Source: Actibacterium atlanticum | Lineage (GTDB): Bacteria > Pseudomonadota > Alphaproteobacteria > Rhodobacterales > Rhodobacteraceae | Direction: 5' to 3' | NCBI RefSeq assembly: GCF_000671395.1 | Contig: NZ_AQQY01000003.1 | Span: forward strand, 1 to 64,000 | Length of the DNA stretch: 64,000 nt | Part shown: piece after piece, positions 26,978-35,403 of the stretch | Layout: every line of letters begins with the position of its first letter | Position numbering within the stretch: position 1 is the first letter of the stretch | The notes under the pieces: model-generated | What the model was told of the DNA's origin: nothing | The model's input: only the letters and a program-made list of their open reading frames with translations | The model's database searches: none | Made by a program: the position numbers and the translations under genes

Positions 26978-27133
26978 ATGGATAAAGATGAACATTTGGA
27001 ACGCCACCTTGAACTCTGCCGCCGAGTGTATCAACGCATGCTGGCAGAAGGGTCCTGGCCTTGGAAGGTTGAGCCGGATTCGACAGATCCCGAGGATCTG
27101 GTAGAGTCTGAAAATACTCCCAATGACCTATGA
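26978..27133 (+). CDS. 51-residue protein coupled to the serine recombinase
   Basis: An ATG at 26978 after TTGGGAGT opens a 51-codon frame: MDKDEHLERHLELCRRVYQR, then MLAEGSWPWKVEPDSTDPED and a short acidic end. The stop overlaps the recombinase start as ATGA, a strong sign of co-translation. A helical, charged protein of unknown function; small partners of this kind may act as directionality or stability factors of the recombinase, which is inference. Confidence 0.7.
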   Translation: MDKDEHLERHLELCRRVYQRMLAEGSWPWKVEPDSTDPEDLVESENTPNDL

Positions 27134-28683
27134 AAACTTGCTTTGGCTACATCCGGGTTAGTACCCTCAAGCAAGGTGAGGGCGTCTCCCTGAAAGAGCA
27201 AAAGGATGCAATCCTAGATTTTGCGAGTCGCCACAATCTCGATGTTACCGATTGGTTTGAAGAAAAAGAGACCGCTGCCAAGAGCGGGCGGCCTGTGTTT
27301 AATCAGATGCTGCGCCAACTCAAACGGGGGCAAGCGTCCGGGCTGATTATTCACAAGATCGACCGCTCTGCGCGCAACCTGAAGGACTGGTCAATCGTGT
27401 CTGAGCTCCCCGACCAGGGGATTGATGTGTACATCGCAACCGAAAGTCTGGACTTCACGACACGAGGCGGGCGGCTCACAGCAGACATGTTGGCCGTAAT
27501 CGCTTCTGACTTTATTCGCAATCTGCGTGAAGAAACCAAGAAAGGCATAGACGGTCGTCTTAAACAGGGGCTTTTCCCTTTCCAGGCACCTGTCGGCTAT
27601 CAAAACAACGGCAAAGGCAAGCCCAAAACACCATGCCCCCAGAAAGCACCCTTGATTAAAGAAATGTTCGAGCTCTATGGAACCGGTCAACACTCGTTGC
27701 GCAGCCTATGTTCCGAGATGAATCAGCGCGGCCTACGCAATCATGGGGGCAAGCCCGTCAGCATGCGTGGTGTTGAGACCATTCTCAACAATCGGTTCTA
27801 CACAGGTATTATTGAGATCAAGCGGTCAGGTGAAGTCTATCAAGGGATCCACGAACCGCTCATATCACCATCTTTGTTCCGACGGGTGCAGGACATCAAG
27901 ACGGGACGCAGTGGGCCCAAGATCACCCGACACAACCACCTATTTCAGGGGCTATTTAGATGCGGTCTTTGCGAGGCCCCGATGTCGCCGGAACTGCAAA
28001 AAGAGCATGTCTATTACCGCTGCCAACGGAGCGACTGCGAAACGAAAACCATCCGCGAAGACGTTCTGAATGCCTCCGTACGCTGTGCTTTGACCAAATA
28101 TCAAATTGCACCTGAGGAGGGAGAAGCCTTGGAGAAGGCATGGCTGAACTCACAAGATCGAATAGCCCAAAAAGATCTGCGAAACTCCATAGAGCTTCGT
28201 ATCAGCTCTGCAGAACAGGCACTAAGCCGTGCTGCTGACCTATTGATTGAGGGTACTCTCGACAACGAGACCTATCTCGCCAAGAAAAGGCAAGTGACAC
28301 TTACCATCGCCCATTTACGCGAGGAGCTGCAAAACCTTCCTGATCTCGATGAAATCAAGGCAAACACCATTCAGTTCATCGAACTCTTAAAAAGCCTTAT
28401 AGGGCTTTACGAAAACCTAAAACCGCACGAAAAAAGGGCATTCCTTGAAAACGCCTTCTCGAACCGCAGGGTTGTCGGAAAAAAGACAATACTAGAGCCA
28501 TATTCTTGGCTTCTGGATGCCAAAACAGGCTCAGGTGTCCCCTTTGGTGCCCCACACCGAGACAGGGATCGAACTGAAGTTCGAGAATTCGAGAAGGGTG
28601 ACGACAAGAAACGACAGCTTCTCGAACTCATGAAAATAATGAATCGAAGCTCAGGTAAGCCGGATTCAGGCAATGTTAGTTGA
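27130..28683 (+). CDS. Large serine recombinase
   Basis: 517 residues. An N-terminal resolvase domain with nucleophile Ser11 (YIRVSTLKQGEG) and the IHKIDRSARNLKD arginine motif is followed by a recombinase domain (LRSLCSEMNQRGLRNHGG), a zinc ribbon (RCGLCEAPM with YRCQRSDC) and a coiled-coil region (AEQALSRAADLLIEG). This is the architecture of phage and ICE integrases that need no partner DNA bending. It is probably the integrase of one of the elements nested in the island; no attachment-site repeat was found by eye. Confidence 0.93.
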   Translation: MKTCFGYIRVSTLKQGEGVSLKEQKDAILDFASRHNLDVTDWFEEKETAAKSGRPVFNQMLRQLKRGQASGLIIHKIDRSARNLKDWSIVSELPDQGIDVYIATESLDFTTRGGRLTADMLAVIASDFIRNLREETKKGIDGRLKQGLFPFQAPVGYQNNGKGKPKTPCPQKAPLIKEMFELYGTGQHSLRSLCSEMNQRGLRNHGGKPVSMRGVETILNNRFYTGIIEIKRSGEVYQGIHEPLISPSLFRRVQDIKTGRSGPKITRHNHLFQGLFRCGLCEAPMSPELQKEHVYYRCQRSDCETKTIREDVLNASVRCALTKYQIAPEEGEALEKAWLNSQDRIAQKDLRNSIELRISSAEQALSRAADLLIEGTLDNETYLAKKRQVTLTIAHLREELQNLPDLDEIKANTIQFIELLKSLIGLYENLKPHEKRAFLENAFSNRRVVGKKTILEPYSWLLDAKTGSGVPFGAPHRDRDRTEVREFEKGDDKKRQLLELMKIMNRSSGKPDSGNVS

Positions 28684-28968
28684 GAATTTCTCCCACTATG
28701 CGTCACATCGAAACGAAGATACAACCGTGCCCGCCATCTTCCATGGGCACAACAATCTCGAAGCATTGGCTGCTCTTTTCAATAACCAATTAGCGAGACG
28801 GTAGTTGAAATGGGGAGATGGTTTCACCTCCTCGACTGGCTGTTTTATACTTGGTGAAAGCGAGCCTTAACAGACATCTGGGCAGTGCGATCTTGAGCCA
28901 ACGCAGTGTTTTCCGCACCTAGCATGGACGCATTTGCAACTGATACCCGGTTTGAAAGGCCTGCTCAA

Positions 28969-29709
28969 CTACTGTTCATGCAGGCCAAGCAGTGTGAAAA
29001 GCACAAGGGCTTGTTCAGCGTTGCGAGCGTCCATCTTTTTAAAGATTCGATTCAGGCGATACTTTACATTGTGTGCGTGACTTCGCTCACTGGCTGCAAT
29101 GCTAGCTCGAGTTTCACCTGCAGCTAAGCGAGACATCAGCTCCAAGTCTTCGTCGCTCAACCCGTACTGAGCTGTAATGGTCTCTTTTAGTCTCGCATAT
29201 GTAAAAAATATCTGACTAATCAATACCAAACCGTCCGAATTCGCCCGAAACTCACGATCGTGCTTTGCTGTGTCATTGTCAGATAGACGTATCAACGACA
29301 TTCCAAATCGTAGAGGGCTCCAATATGTAAAAAGCGGAATTGTGACTCCGTTGGTGTATCCGTGAAAGCGCGCTCTTTCACCCACATGCTTGAAGGGTGC
29401 CGGAATGAGACCGCTATCTTCAGCTTCGTTAACTGACGACCATAAAAGCGGCTCTTCCTCTGTCAGGCAGTGCTGAACTGCCAAGTCATACTGTGCGTAC
29501 CCATTGGTGTTGTATTCTTCGCGCCACTCTTTTTTGACGTTATCTACAAACAGCAATGCTGGAGCACGACCTGTAGTTAATGAAGGTACGGCGCCAAAAA
29601 TGAACTCCTGATAATCGTACTGCTTTAAAACTTTTAGCAAGCACGAAATCTGCTCTTCAAGGTTTGCGGACGTCCGCATTCTCGCACTGAACTTAAGAAT
29701 ATCATTCAC
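28969..29709 (-). CDS. LuxR-family regulator with autoinducer-binding domain
   Basis: 246 residues from the GTG at 29709, which has AAGGA 8 nt upstream; a TTG at 29766 is the alternative. The N-terminal domain keeps several acyl-homoserine-lactone pocket residues: Trp in KEWREEYN, Tyr/Asp in YAQYDLA (the usual Asp-Pro is Asp-Leu), Trp in PLLWSS and Gly in TNGVTIPL. The C-terminal helix-turn-helix runs LSDEDLELMSRLAAGETRAS to the end. No luxI synthase gene is near, so it is a solo or orphan LuxR. It is divergent from an AHCY-like gene, with dyads between them, and sits in AT-rich DNA. Confidence 0.88.
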   Translation of the reverse strand: MNDILKFSARMRTSANLEEQISCLLKVLKQYDYQEFIFGAVPSLTTGRAPALLFVDNVKKEWREEYNTNGYAQYDLAVQHCLTEEEPLLWSSVNEAEDSGLIPAPFKHVGERARFHGYTNGVTIPLFTYWSPLRFGMSLIRLSDNDTAKHDREFRANSDGLVLISQIFFTYARLKETITAQYGLSDEDLELMSRLAAGETRASIAASERSHAHNVKYRLNRIFKKMDARNAEQALVLFTLLGLHEQ

Positions 29710-29785
29710 AACAGCTATCCTTTCGGCTTCTCGACTCAGCTTATATTTCCAGATACTCCATTTCAATCACACTTATCAGTATCTG

Positions 29786-29813
29786 TATAGATTGTCCCTT
29801 TAGACAATCTATA
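29786..29813. promoter_or_regulatory. 28-bp perfect dyad next to the luxR-type gene
   Basis: TATAGATTGTC (29786-29796) and GACAATCTATA (29803-29813) are perfect 11-bp complements with a 6-nt spacer. The site is just upstream of the LuxR-type gene, 77 nt from the GTG start. It may be a lux-box-like operator or a leader hairpin. Confidence 0.55.
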
Positions 29814-29856
29814 TTGACACACCCCTTCGATCCTGCAATGTTTTACATACAGAAAA

Positions 29857-29900
29857 GCCCCGCGACCAATTCCCAGTGACGGCTGGGAGGGGCGCGGGGC
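29857..29900 (-). terminator. Hairpin with U-run in the luxR leader region
   Basis: GCCCCGCG (29857-29864) and CGCGGGGC (29893-29900) form an 8-bp outer stem; TCCCAG and CTGGGA form an inner one. On the minus strand the stem is followed by TTTTCTGT, as in an intrinsic terminator. It would stop transcripts coming from the right before the LuxR gene, or act as an attenuator. Confidence 0.5.
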
Positions 29901-29956
29901 AGGCTCTGAACAAACCTTAAACGAAGCTCTCAGAGCTGCCTGATTATACCCATAAG

Positions 29957-29974
29957 TTGTTGATATTGCAACAA
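29957..29974. promoter_or_regulatory. Dyad upstream of the AHCY-like gene
   Basis: TTGTTG and CAACAA with a 6-nt spacer form an 18-bp dyad 46 nt before the start codon at 30020. It is a candidate operator for the neighbouring LuxR-type regulator or another factor. Confidence 0.4.
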
Positions 29975-30019
29975 TATGGACACTGTGCAGCCGCGAGAAA
30001 CGAAAGATAGGAGACGAAG

Positions 30020-31225
30020 ATGCACATCCAGTCTTGCGGAACTGCAATAGACGTAAACTTTAAAGATGTCGGAAGCGACCGAGACGAACTGCTTCAAGCA
30101 ACAAAGAAAATTCTACAGAAGCAGCTTGTTGGTCAAAGTTACAGACTGATCATCCTTCAACACATTCTACCCGACACGGTAACCTTTCTCAGAATGGCCC
30201 GAAATGCAGGTATCAACGTGGCTAAGGTGTTCGCGAAACCAAACTCCATCCACAAACCTAGCCTCGAAACACTTGTTGACGAAGGCTTCGCGGTATCTTG
30301 TCTCGACTATGGCGAGATGGAAGGTACCGAAGTTCTGGATAAAGCCATTCTGCAAGAACATGCCCTCGCGGTGCAATACCAAGAGCAGCTCGTTTGTGTG
30401 GACGTGGGAGGATACTTTTGCGAACCATTAAGAAGGCTCTCTCCAAAAAAGTTACCAAATTTCAAGGGCGTCGTCGAAGTAACTACCTTTGGGCACAATC
30501 GTTACTCCGCAAAGGTAAAGTACCTAGCGCACCCGGTAATTTCGCTAGCAAAGAGCCCTTTGAAGAACGCAGAAGCCCTAATAGTAGGGGAAAGTGCTAC
30601 ACTTGCTACCGATCTTATTTTAAGAGAGAACGGATATCTCTTTGTAGGTTCGAAAGTCGGTGTCTTAGGATTTGGGGCGATTGGTCATTCGACAGCAAAA
30701 GCACTTCGCTCAAAAGGTCACTTGGTCACTGTATTTGATACAGACCCGATAAAAAGAGTAGCCGCCAAACTCGAAGGTTTTGGCGTGTCTAGCTCCAAGC
30801 AAGATTTGCTCGGCAATTGCGATTTTGTCTTTTCAGCAACTGCAACTCGCGCGGTCGAGGTTGCCGACCTCAAACACTTCCAGAACGGTTTAGTCTTGGT
30901 AAGCGTGGGCTCAAAAGCAAATGAGTTTGATATTGATGGACTAGTTGATGCCGCGGAAACCGCCGCAATAGACAGTGACGGTATATCCTGTTTGACTTAC
31001 GCTGGTGGAACAAAACTCAAAGTTCTGCGAATGGGAAAAGCCGTGAATTTCCATGTTCAAAGTTGCCCCGACGAAGTTATGGATTTGGTATTTGCCGAAA
31101 CCGTTGCTTGCATGGCTACATTGTCAACAGACTTACCAAAGTCAGTACTAAGCGAGCTTAGTGACGAGAGTCGAAAAGAAATTGCAGCGAAGTGGCTCCA
31201 AAGAGGGACTTACGAGAGAAACTGA
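30020..31225 (+). CDS. S-adenosylhomocysteine-hydrolase-like NAD-binding protein, divergent
   Basis: 401 residues; AGGAGA precedes the ATG. It shares the AHCY plan: VCVDVGGYF (127-133) in place of LDDGGD, GVVEVTTFG (150-158) in place of the SEETTTG box, a Rossmann motif LGFGAIG (216-222) with an acidic residue after strand 2 (FDTDP), and an ending with GKAVNFHVQSCPDEVM in place of the GHPSFVM box. The catalytic Lys/Asp/Cys of the KSKFDNLYGC region and both active-site His appear replaced, and the C-terminal lid is absent. It may bind NAD without hydrolysing SAH, or act on another ligand. It is divergent from the LuxR-type gene, in AT-rich DNA. Confidence 0.75.
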   Translation: MHIQSCGTAIDVNFKDVGSDRDELLQATKKILQKQLVGQSYRLIILQHILPDTVTFLRMARNAGINVAKVFAKPNSIHKPSLETLVDEGFAVSCLDYGEMEGTEVLDKAILQEHALAVQYQEQLVCVDVGGYFCEPLRRLSPKKLPNFKGVVEVTTFGHNRYSAKVKYLAHPVISLAKSPLKNAEALIVGESATLATDLILRENGYLFVGSKVGVLGFGAIGHSTAKALRSKGHLVTVFDTDPIKRVAAKLEGFGVSSSKQDLLGNCDFVFSATATRAVEVADLKHFQNGLVLVSVGSKANEFDIDGLVDAAETAAIDSDGISCLTYAGGTKLKVLRMGKAVNFHVQSCPDEVMDLVFAETVACMATLSTDLPKSVLSELSDESRKEIAAKWLQRGTYERN

Positions 31226-31530
31226 ATTTCGGCTTTACTACCGGCTGCACGCTTAGCTGCAGCCGGACCCTCTTGGCCGGTTTCTACACGCGTTGAATAA
31301 CCCCGCTTTAAAGCACCTCCCACTCCCCGAAATATCGGTTCGATAGGCGCAAGACACGTGACCATTGCTGAACATCCGGAATTTCTTCGCATGAACCGCA
31401 AATAAATTCCCCATGTACATAGAGCTTCATCGCCGTCCACATGTGAGATTCTCTGAAAATACCGCACGGTTACAGATGCTTATATATGTGAATCATGAGA
31501 GACCTCATCAATTAGAGGACCCCTCATGTC
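31226..31530. other. 305-bp gap without a convincing gene
   Basis: This lies between the AHCY-like gene and the methyltransferase. An 85-codon minus-strand frame here has no ribosome site or recognisable motif. The right half is AT-rich and probably carries the methyltransferase promoter. Confidence 0.45.
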
Positions 31531-32376
31531 ATGCGATCAATCAAGTATCTCTCACTGTTCTCCGGCATCGGCGGATTTGAACTCGGGATCCATCAAGCCT
31601 GCTCGGATCTTGGAAGTCACCGGCGCCAGGCAACAAACGCAGCGGCTCTATCTGGCGCAAGGCCTGTCGCCCTGTCTGGTGGCAACGATCCGACCGCCGT
31701 CTGTGTTGGTTACAGCGAGATCAACCGCTACGCACTCCAAGTCTACCAAAGGCACTTCCCAAACCATCCGTGCCTCGGTGACATCACCCGCATCGACCCG
31801 GAAACCTTGCCGGATTTCGACCTCCTGTGTGGCGGCTTTCCTTGCCAGTCTTTCTCAAACGCAGGACATCGTGCAGGCTTCGAAGACCCGCGAGGTGCGT
31901 TGTTTTTTGAAATCGCTCGGATCATCGCGAGCAAACAGCCACGCCATCTGCTGCTTGAGAACGTCAAAGGCTTTCTGTCTCACGACCACGGGCGTACGGC
32001 GAAGCGCTGTTTCGAAACCCTTGATGACTTGGGGTATGACTGTGAATGGCAAGTGCTTAACAGCAAGGATTTCGGCCTACCACAAAACCGCGAACGCATC
32101 TTCATTGTCGGACATTCTCGAGCCTGCTCCAGATCCCAAGTGTTTCCTTTCCTCAGATCAGTGCAGAGCTGTCCTAAGACGGGCCGTGAAGCTGAACTGG
32201 GACAACCAGCCGACTGCCGCATTCGCCGCCTGACCCCGCTCGAATGCGAGCGCGTTCAGGGCTTCCCGGACGGGTGGACCGAGGGTCTCTCTGGTAACCA
32301 GCGATACCATTGCATCGGAAACGCTGTTTCCCCGGAAGTCATTCGGCAAATTTGCGCTAGGTTGTTTGTCTCGTAG
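31531..32376 (+). CDS. C5-cytosine DNA methyltransferase with very short target-recognition region
   Basis: 281 residues. The C5-methyltransferase motifs are all present: I LFSGIGGFELG, IV GGFPCQSFS with catalytic Cys105, VI LLENVKGF, VIII QNRERIFIVG (185-194), IX LTPLECERVQGFP (234-246) and X IGNAVSPEV. Only 39 residues separate motifs VIII and IX, where the target-recognition domain normally takes 80 or more, and an unusual 30-residue low-complexity insert (29-57) follows motif I. No restriction gene is beside it, so it is an orphan that may protect the element or regulate genes; its site cannot be predicted. Confidence 0.88.
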   Translation: MRSIKYLSLFSGIGGFELGIHQACSDLGSHRRQATNAAALSGARPVALSGGNDPTAVCVGYSEINRYALQVYQRHFPNHPCLGDITRIDPETLPDFDLLCGGFPCQSFSNAGHRAGFEDPRGALFFEIARIIASKQPRHLLLENVKGFLSHDHGRTAKRCFETLDDLGYDCEWQVLNSKDFGLPQNRERIFIVGHSRACSRSQVFPFLRSVQSCPKTGREAELGQPADCRIRRLTPLECERVQGFPDGWTEGLSGNQRYHCIGNAVSPEVIRQICARLFVS

Positions 32377-32450
32377 CGAATCCAAGACATCGTGAATATG
32401 AACTTAGGCTCAGTCATATTGGCTGGGTCTTTGTTTTTGTGTTTGTTCTT

Positions 32451-32472
32451 GCCTTCCAACACTTTTGAAGGC
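32451..32472. terminator. Weak stem-loop between convergent genes
   Basis: GCCTTC (32451-32456) and GAAGGC (32467-32472) form a 6-bp stem between the methyltransferase and integrase ends. The minus-strand side is followed by A-rich rather than U-rich sequence, so termination is uncertain. Confidence 0.3.
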
Positions 32473-32483
32473 TGGCTAGTTCA

Positions 32484-33632
32484 TTACTTGCTTAGAACAA
32501 AGTTGGCCCATTGCTGCATCAAAACAGCCCTCTTTTCCAATCGGTCCGACCTTTGATATGCACCTACGACACCTGTATCCACATTGTGCCCAAGTGATGC
32601 TTCTTTCACTTCAAACGGTGTATCGGTTTGCTCCTCCACCCAAGTACGGAAGGTCGCTCGAAAACCATGAGGTCGCGCATCGAAGCCTTCCCGCTTCATG
32701 AACGAGCTCATGGCAGCGTCAGATAATGGGTTTCCTTTGCTCGTTTCAAATACCAATGACTGCCTGGTATCTCCGCGCGCCGATCGAATTATGTTTTGTG
32801 CCTCGTCAGAAAGAGGAATCCGATGATCGCGGTTGGTTTTTGTCCGGGCTGCGGCAATTGACCAAGTGTCCCCCTCAATCTCCTGAAAAGTAGCGAAACG
32901 AACCTCGCTTGTCCGAGCTACTGTCATAATGAGGAACCTTAAAGCCAAAGCCGACGTCAAGTCAGACTTCTCGCGCAACCAGCTATAGAAATCTGGAATC
33001 TCCGCATAGGGTAGAGATGGAATGTGTTGGGTTACATGTCTACGTTTTCCAAGAAGCGCTTTAGCTTTTAATGTCGCCTGCAGATCAACATCTAACCCGA
33101 GCGCGGCCGCATGCTGTAAGGTCAGGTTCAGGCGGTTCATTGCTTTGCGAGCTGTATCAGACTTGGTATGCCAAATAGGTTCTAGAACTTTCTTGATTTC
33201 GTGTTGATCGAGATCTGCAACTGCCATTCTTCCTAGTTTTGGCAGCACATGCAGTTTCAAGGGGGAAAGCCAACGGCCCGCTTTACCATCGTCTTTGAGT
33301 TCAGCTTGCCGAGCCTCAAAACAGCCTTCAACAGCATCAGATAGGGTAAGACGACGTGTTCGATGTCTTTGCTGCTGCCGCTCTAGGATTGGATCAACGC
33401 CATCCCTAAGTCGGCGCCGAGCCAGGGCAGCACGTTCTCTCGCCTCAGCAATGGATACATCTGGCCATGACCCCAATCCCATCTCTCGACGTTTGCCACC
33501 TACGACCAAGCGCAGCATCCAACGGCCAGTGTCTTTCCGAGTTTTGACTAACCATAGGCCCTGGCCATCGGCATACTTCCCTTGTCCCAATGACTTAGCC
33601 TTCATGTAAGTCAGCACATTGTGCACCGTCAT
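32484..33632 (-). CDS. P4-type tyrosine integrase
   Basis: 382 residues. The N-terminal DUF4102-like arm-binding domain (KYADGQGLWLVKTRKDTG) is followed by a core-binding domain and a catalytic domain with Arg in VARTSEVRF, the RPHGFRATFRTW box, His in LGHNVDTGV and the nucleophile Tyr in GAYQRSD. Integrases of this class insert islands at specific sites and lie at one end of the element. It is at the right edge here, beside the core gene rnd, and is transcribed inward. No tRNA gene adjoins it, and no matching direct repeat was found near 14000 by eye. Confidence 0.93.
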   Translation of the reverse strand: MTVHNVLTYMKAKSLGQGKYADGQGLWLVKTRKDTGRWMLRLVVGGKRREMGLGSWPDVSIAEARERAALARRRLRDGVDPILERQQQRHRTRRLTLSDAVEGCFEARQAELKDDGKAGRWLSPLKLHVLPKLGRMAVADLDQHEIKKVLEPIWHTKSDTARKAMNRLNLTLQHAAALGLDVDLQATLKAKALLGKRRHVTQHIPSLPYAEIPDFYSWLREKSDLTSALALRFLIMTVARTSEVRFATFQEIEGDTWSIAAARTKTNRDHRIPLSDEAQNIIRSARGDTRQSLVFETSKGNPLSDAAMSSFMKREGFDARPHGFRATFRTWVEEQTDTPFEVKEASLGHNVDTGVVGAYQRSDRLEKRAVLMQQWANFVLSK

Positions 33633-33817
33633 TTTATAGCCACCTTTTAAACCACCTTTTATGGCGTGAAGCTATGCTCTCCGATGTGGAAGCATGATGC
33701 AAGGGTGAAAAGAAAAACGCCTTGTATTTATGTACTTAGTGCTGCTATGCGTCGCCCTGAAAATCTTGGGTTTTGCCTCTTCTGGGCACCAACCCCCTCT
33801 AAGACGAAGGGGCCAAC

Positions 33818-34429
33818 GTGGCGAATTTCCTGTATAAAAACGACTTACCCGATGATCTGGACTTGGGTCCGATTGTTGCGATTGACTGTGAAACCATGGG
33901 TCTGAACCCGCATCGTGATCGCCTGTGCGTGATCCAGATGTCGGGCGGCGATGGGAATGCCCATTTGGTTCAGGTTGAAAAAGGGCAAACTGACGCCCCC
34001 AACCTGTGCCGCATGCTGGAAGATCCCAATGTGCTGAAGCTGTTCCATTTCGGGCGGTTTGACATTGCAGCGATGTACAACGCCTTTGGCGCGCTGACGG
34101 CGCCGGTATATTGCACCAAGATCGCGTCCAAAATGATCCGCACCTATACGGATCGTCACGGGCTGAAGAACCTGTTGCAGGAACTGCTTGGCGTCGACAT
34201 CTCAAAACAGCAGCAAATGAGCGATTGGGGCGCGGCTGAATTGACCACTGCCCAACTGGATTACGCGGCCTCGGATGTGCTGTACCTGCATGCGCTGCGC
34301 GAAAAGCTGAATGAGCGCTTGGAACGCGAAGGTCGGACAGAACTGGCACAGGCCTGCTTTGATTTCCTGCCGACCCGTGCCAAGCTGGACTTGGCCGGCT
34401 GGCCTGAAATCGACATTTTTGCGCATTGA
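33818..34429 (+). CDS. rnd: Ribonuclease D-type 3'-5' exonuclease
   Basis: 203 residues, the short form lacking HRDC domains that is common in alphaproteobacteria. It starts at GTG (33818) after AAGGGG. DEDDy exonuclease motifs are visible: AIDCETMGL, FHFGRFDIAAMY and YAASDVLYLHAL with the Tyr and Asp. It trims structured RNA 3' ends. It is the first core gene right of the integrase, and kdsD follows after 4 nt. Confidence 0.93.
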   Translation: MANFLYKNDLPDDLDLGPIVAIDCETMGLNPHRDRLCVIQMSGGDGNAHLVQVEKGQTDAPNLCRMLEDPNVLKLFHFGRFDIAAMYNAFGALTAPVYCTKIASKMIRTYTDRHGLKNLLQELLGVDISKQQQMSDWGAAELTTAQLDYAASDVLYLHALREKLNERLEREGRTELAQACFDFLPTRAKLDLAGWPEIDIFAH

Positions 34430-34433
34430 ACCC

Positions 34434-35399
34434 ATGACCCACGATACGTTCCTGACCACCGGACGCCGCGCGATTCGCCGCGAGGCCGAGGCCCTGACCC
34501 TGCTGGAAAACGCGCTGGGTGAAACCTTTGCCCAAGCTGTTGATCTGATTCTAAGCGCTCCCGGGCGGGTGATCGTTTCAGGCATGGGAAAATCCGGCCA
34601 TATCGGCCGTAAAATCGCGGCCACGCTGGCGTCGACCGGCACACCCGCACATTTTGTGCACCCTGCCGAAGCCAGCCATGGCGATCTGGGCATGGTGGCC
34701 AAGGGCGATGTCACTTTGGTGCTGTCCAACTCGGGCGAAACACCCGAGCTGGCCGATATCATCGCCTATACCCGCCGCTTTGGCATCCCCCTGATCGGGG
34801 TCGCGGGGCGCGAAGGATCAACCTTGTTGCGCGAATCGGATGTGGCCCTGTTGCTGCCCAATGCGCCCGAGGCCTGTGACACCGGAATTGTCCCCACCAC
34901 ATCGACGACCATGACATTGGCGTTGGGCGACGCCTTGGCGATCGCCTTGATGGAGCACCGCAAGTTCACCCCAGAACTGTTCCGCCAATTCCACCCCGGC
35001 GGCAAACTGGGCGCGCAACTGTCAAAAGTGGGCGACCTGATGCATGGCGCCGCCGAGATGCCCGTCATCCGCACCGGTTCCGCTATGAGCGAAGCCTTGC
35101 TGACAATCAGCCAGAAAGGCTTTGGCGTTGTTGGGGTCACCGGCATTGATGGTAAGCTGATCGGGATCGTAACCGACGGTGACTTGCGCCGTCACATGCA
35201 GGGGCTGCTGGATTTGACCGCAGACGAAGTCATGACCAAATCCCCGCTGACCATCTCTCCGGATGCCTTGGCCGAAGAGGCGTTGGCTCTGATGAACAAC
35301 AGCAAAATCACCTGCCTGTTCGTGGTGGATCCAGAAAACGGCGGCACACCGCAGGGTATTCTGCACATCCATGACTGTCTGCGGGCCGGTGTGGCCTGA
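34434..35399 (+). CDS. kdsD: Arabinose-5-phosphate isomerase (KpsF/GutQ family)
   Basis: 321 residues from the ATG at 34434. A SIS sugar-isomerase domain (SGMGKSGHIGRKIA, the LSNSGETPEL loop, SSSMT-like TTSTTMTLALGD) is followed by two CBS domains (from GDLMHG and DEVMTKSP). It makes arabinose-5-phosphate from ribulose-5-phosphate for Kdo and hence LPS. It is the first gene of the conserved lptCAB-rpoN neighbourhood. Confidence 0.95.
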   Translation: MTHDTFLTTGRRAIRREAEALTLLENALGETFAQAVDLILSAPGRVIVSGMGKSGHIGRKIAATLASTGTPAHFVHPAEASHGDLGMVAKGDVTLVLSNSGETPELADIIAYTRRFGIPLIGVAGREGSTLLRESDVALLLPNAPEACDTGIVPTTSTTMTLALGDALAIALMEHRKFTPELFRQFHPGGKLGAQLSKVGDLMHGAAEMPVIRTGSAMSEALLTISQKGFGVVGVTGIDGKLIGIVTDGDLRRHMQGLLDLTADEVMTKSPLTISPDALAEEALALMNNSKITCLFVVDPENGGTPQGILHIHDCLRAGVA

Positions 35400-35403
35400 C
35401 CGC

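Noticed and set aside
26703-27104. 133-codon plus-strand frame across the large hairpin
   Set aside because: It runs through the palindrome and overlaps the better-supported 51-codon gene; composition is not protein-like.
31210-31467. 85-codon minus-strand frame
   Set aside because: No ribosome site, overlaps the end of the AHCY-like gene, and has no recognisable motif.
31526-32233. Alternative plus-strand frame through the methyltransferase
   Set aside because: Methyltransferase motifs I-X all lie in the other frame; this one has no family match by eye.
33633-33817. Attachment-site repeat or tRNA gene next to the P4-type integrase
   Set aside because: Only a local CCACCTTTTA repeat was seen; no tRNA and no matching copy near 14000-14360 could be found by eye.
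33666-33905. 79-codon frame between the integrase and rnd
   Set aside because: It overlaps the GTG start and ribosome site of rnd and codes an implausible peptide.
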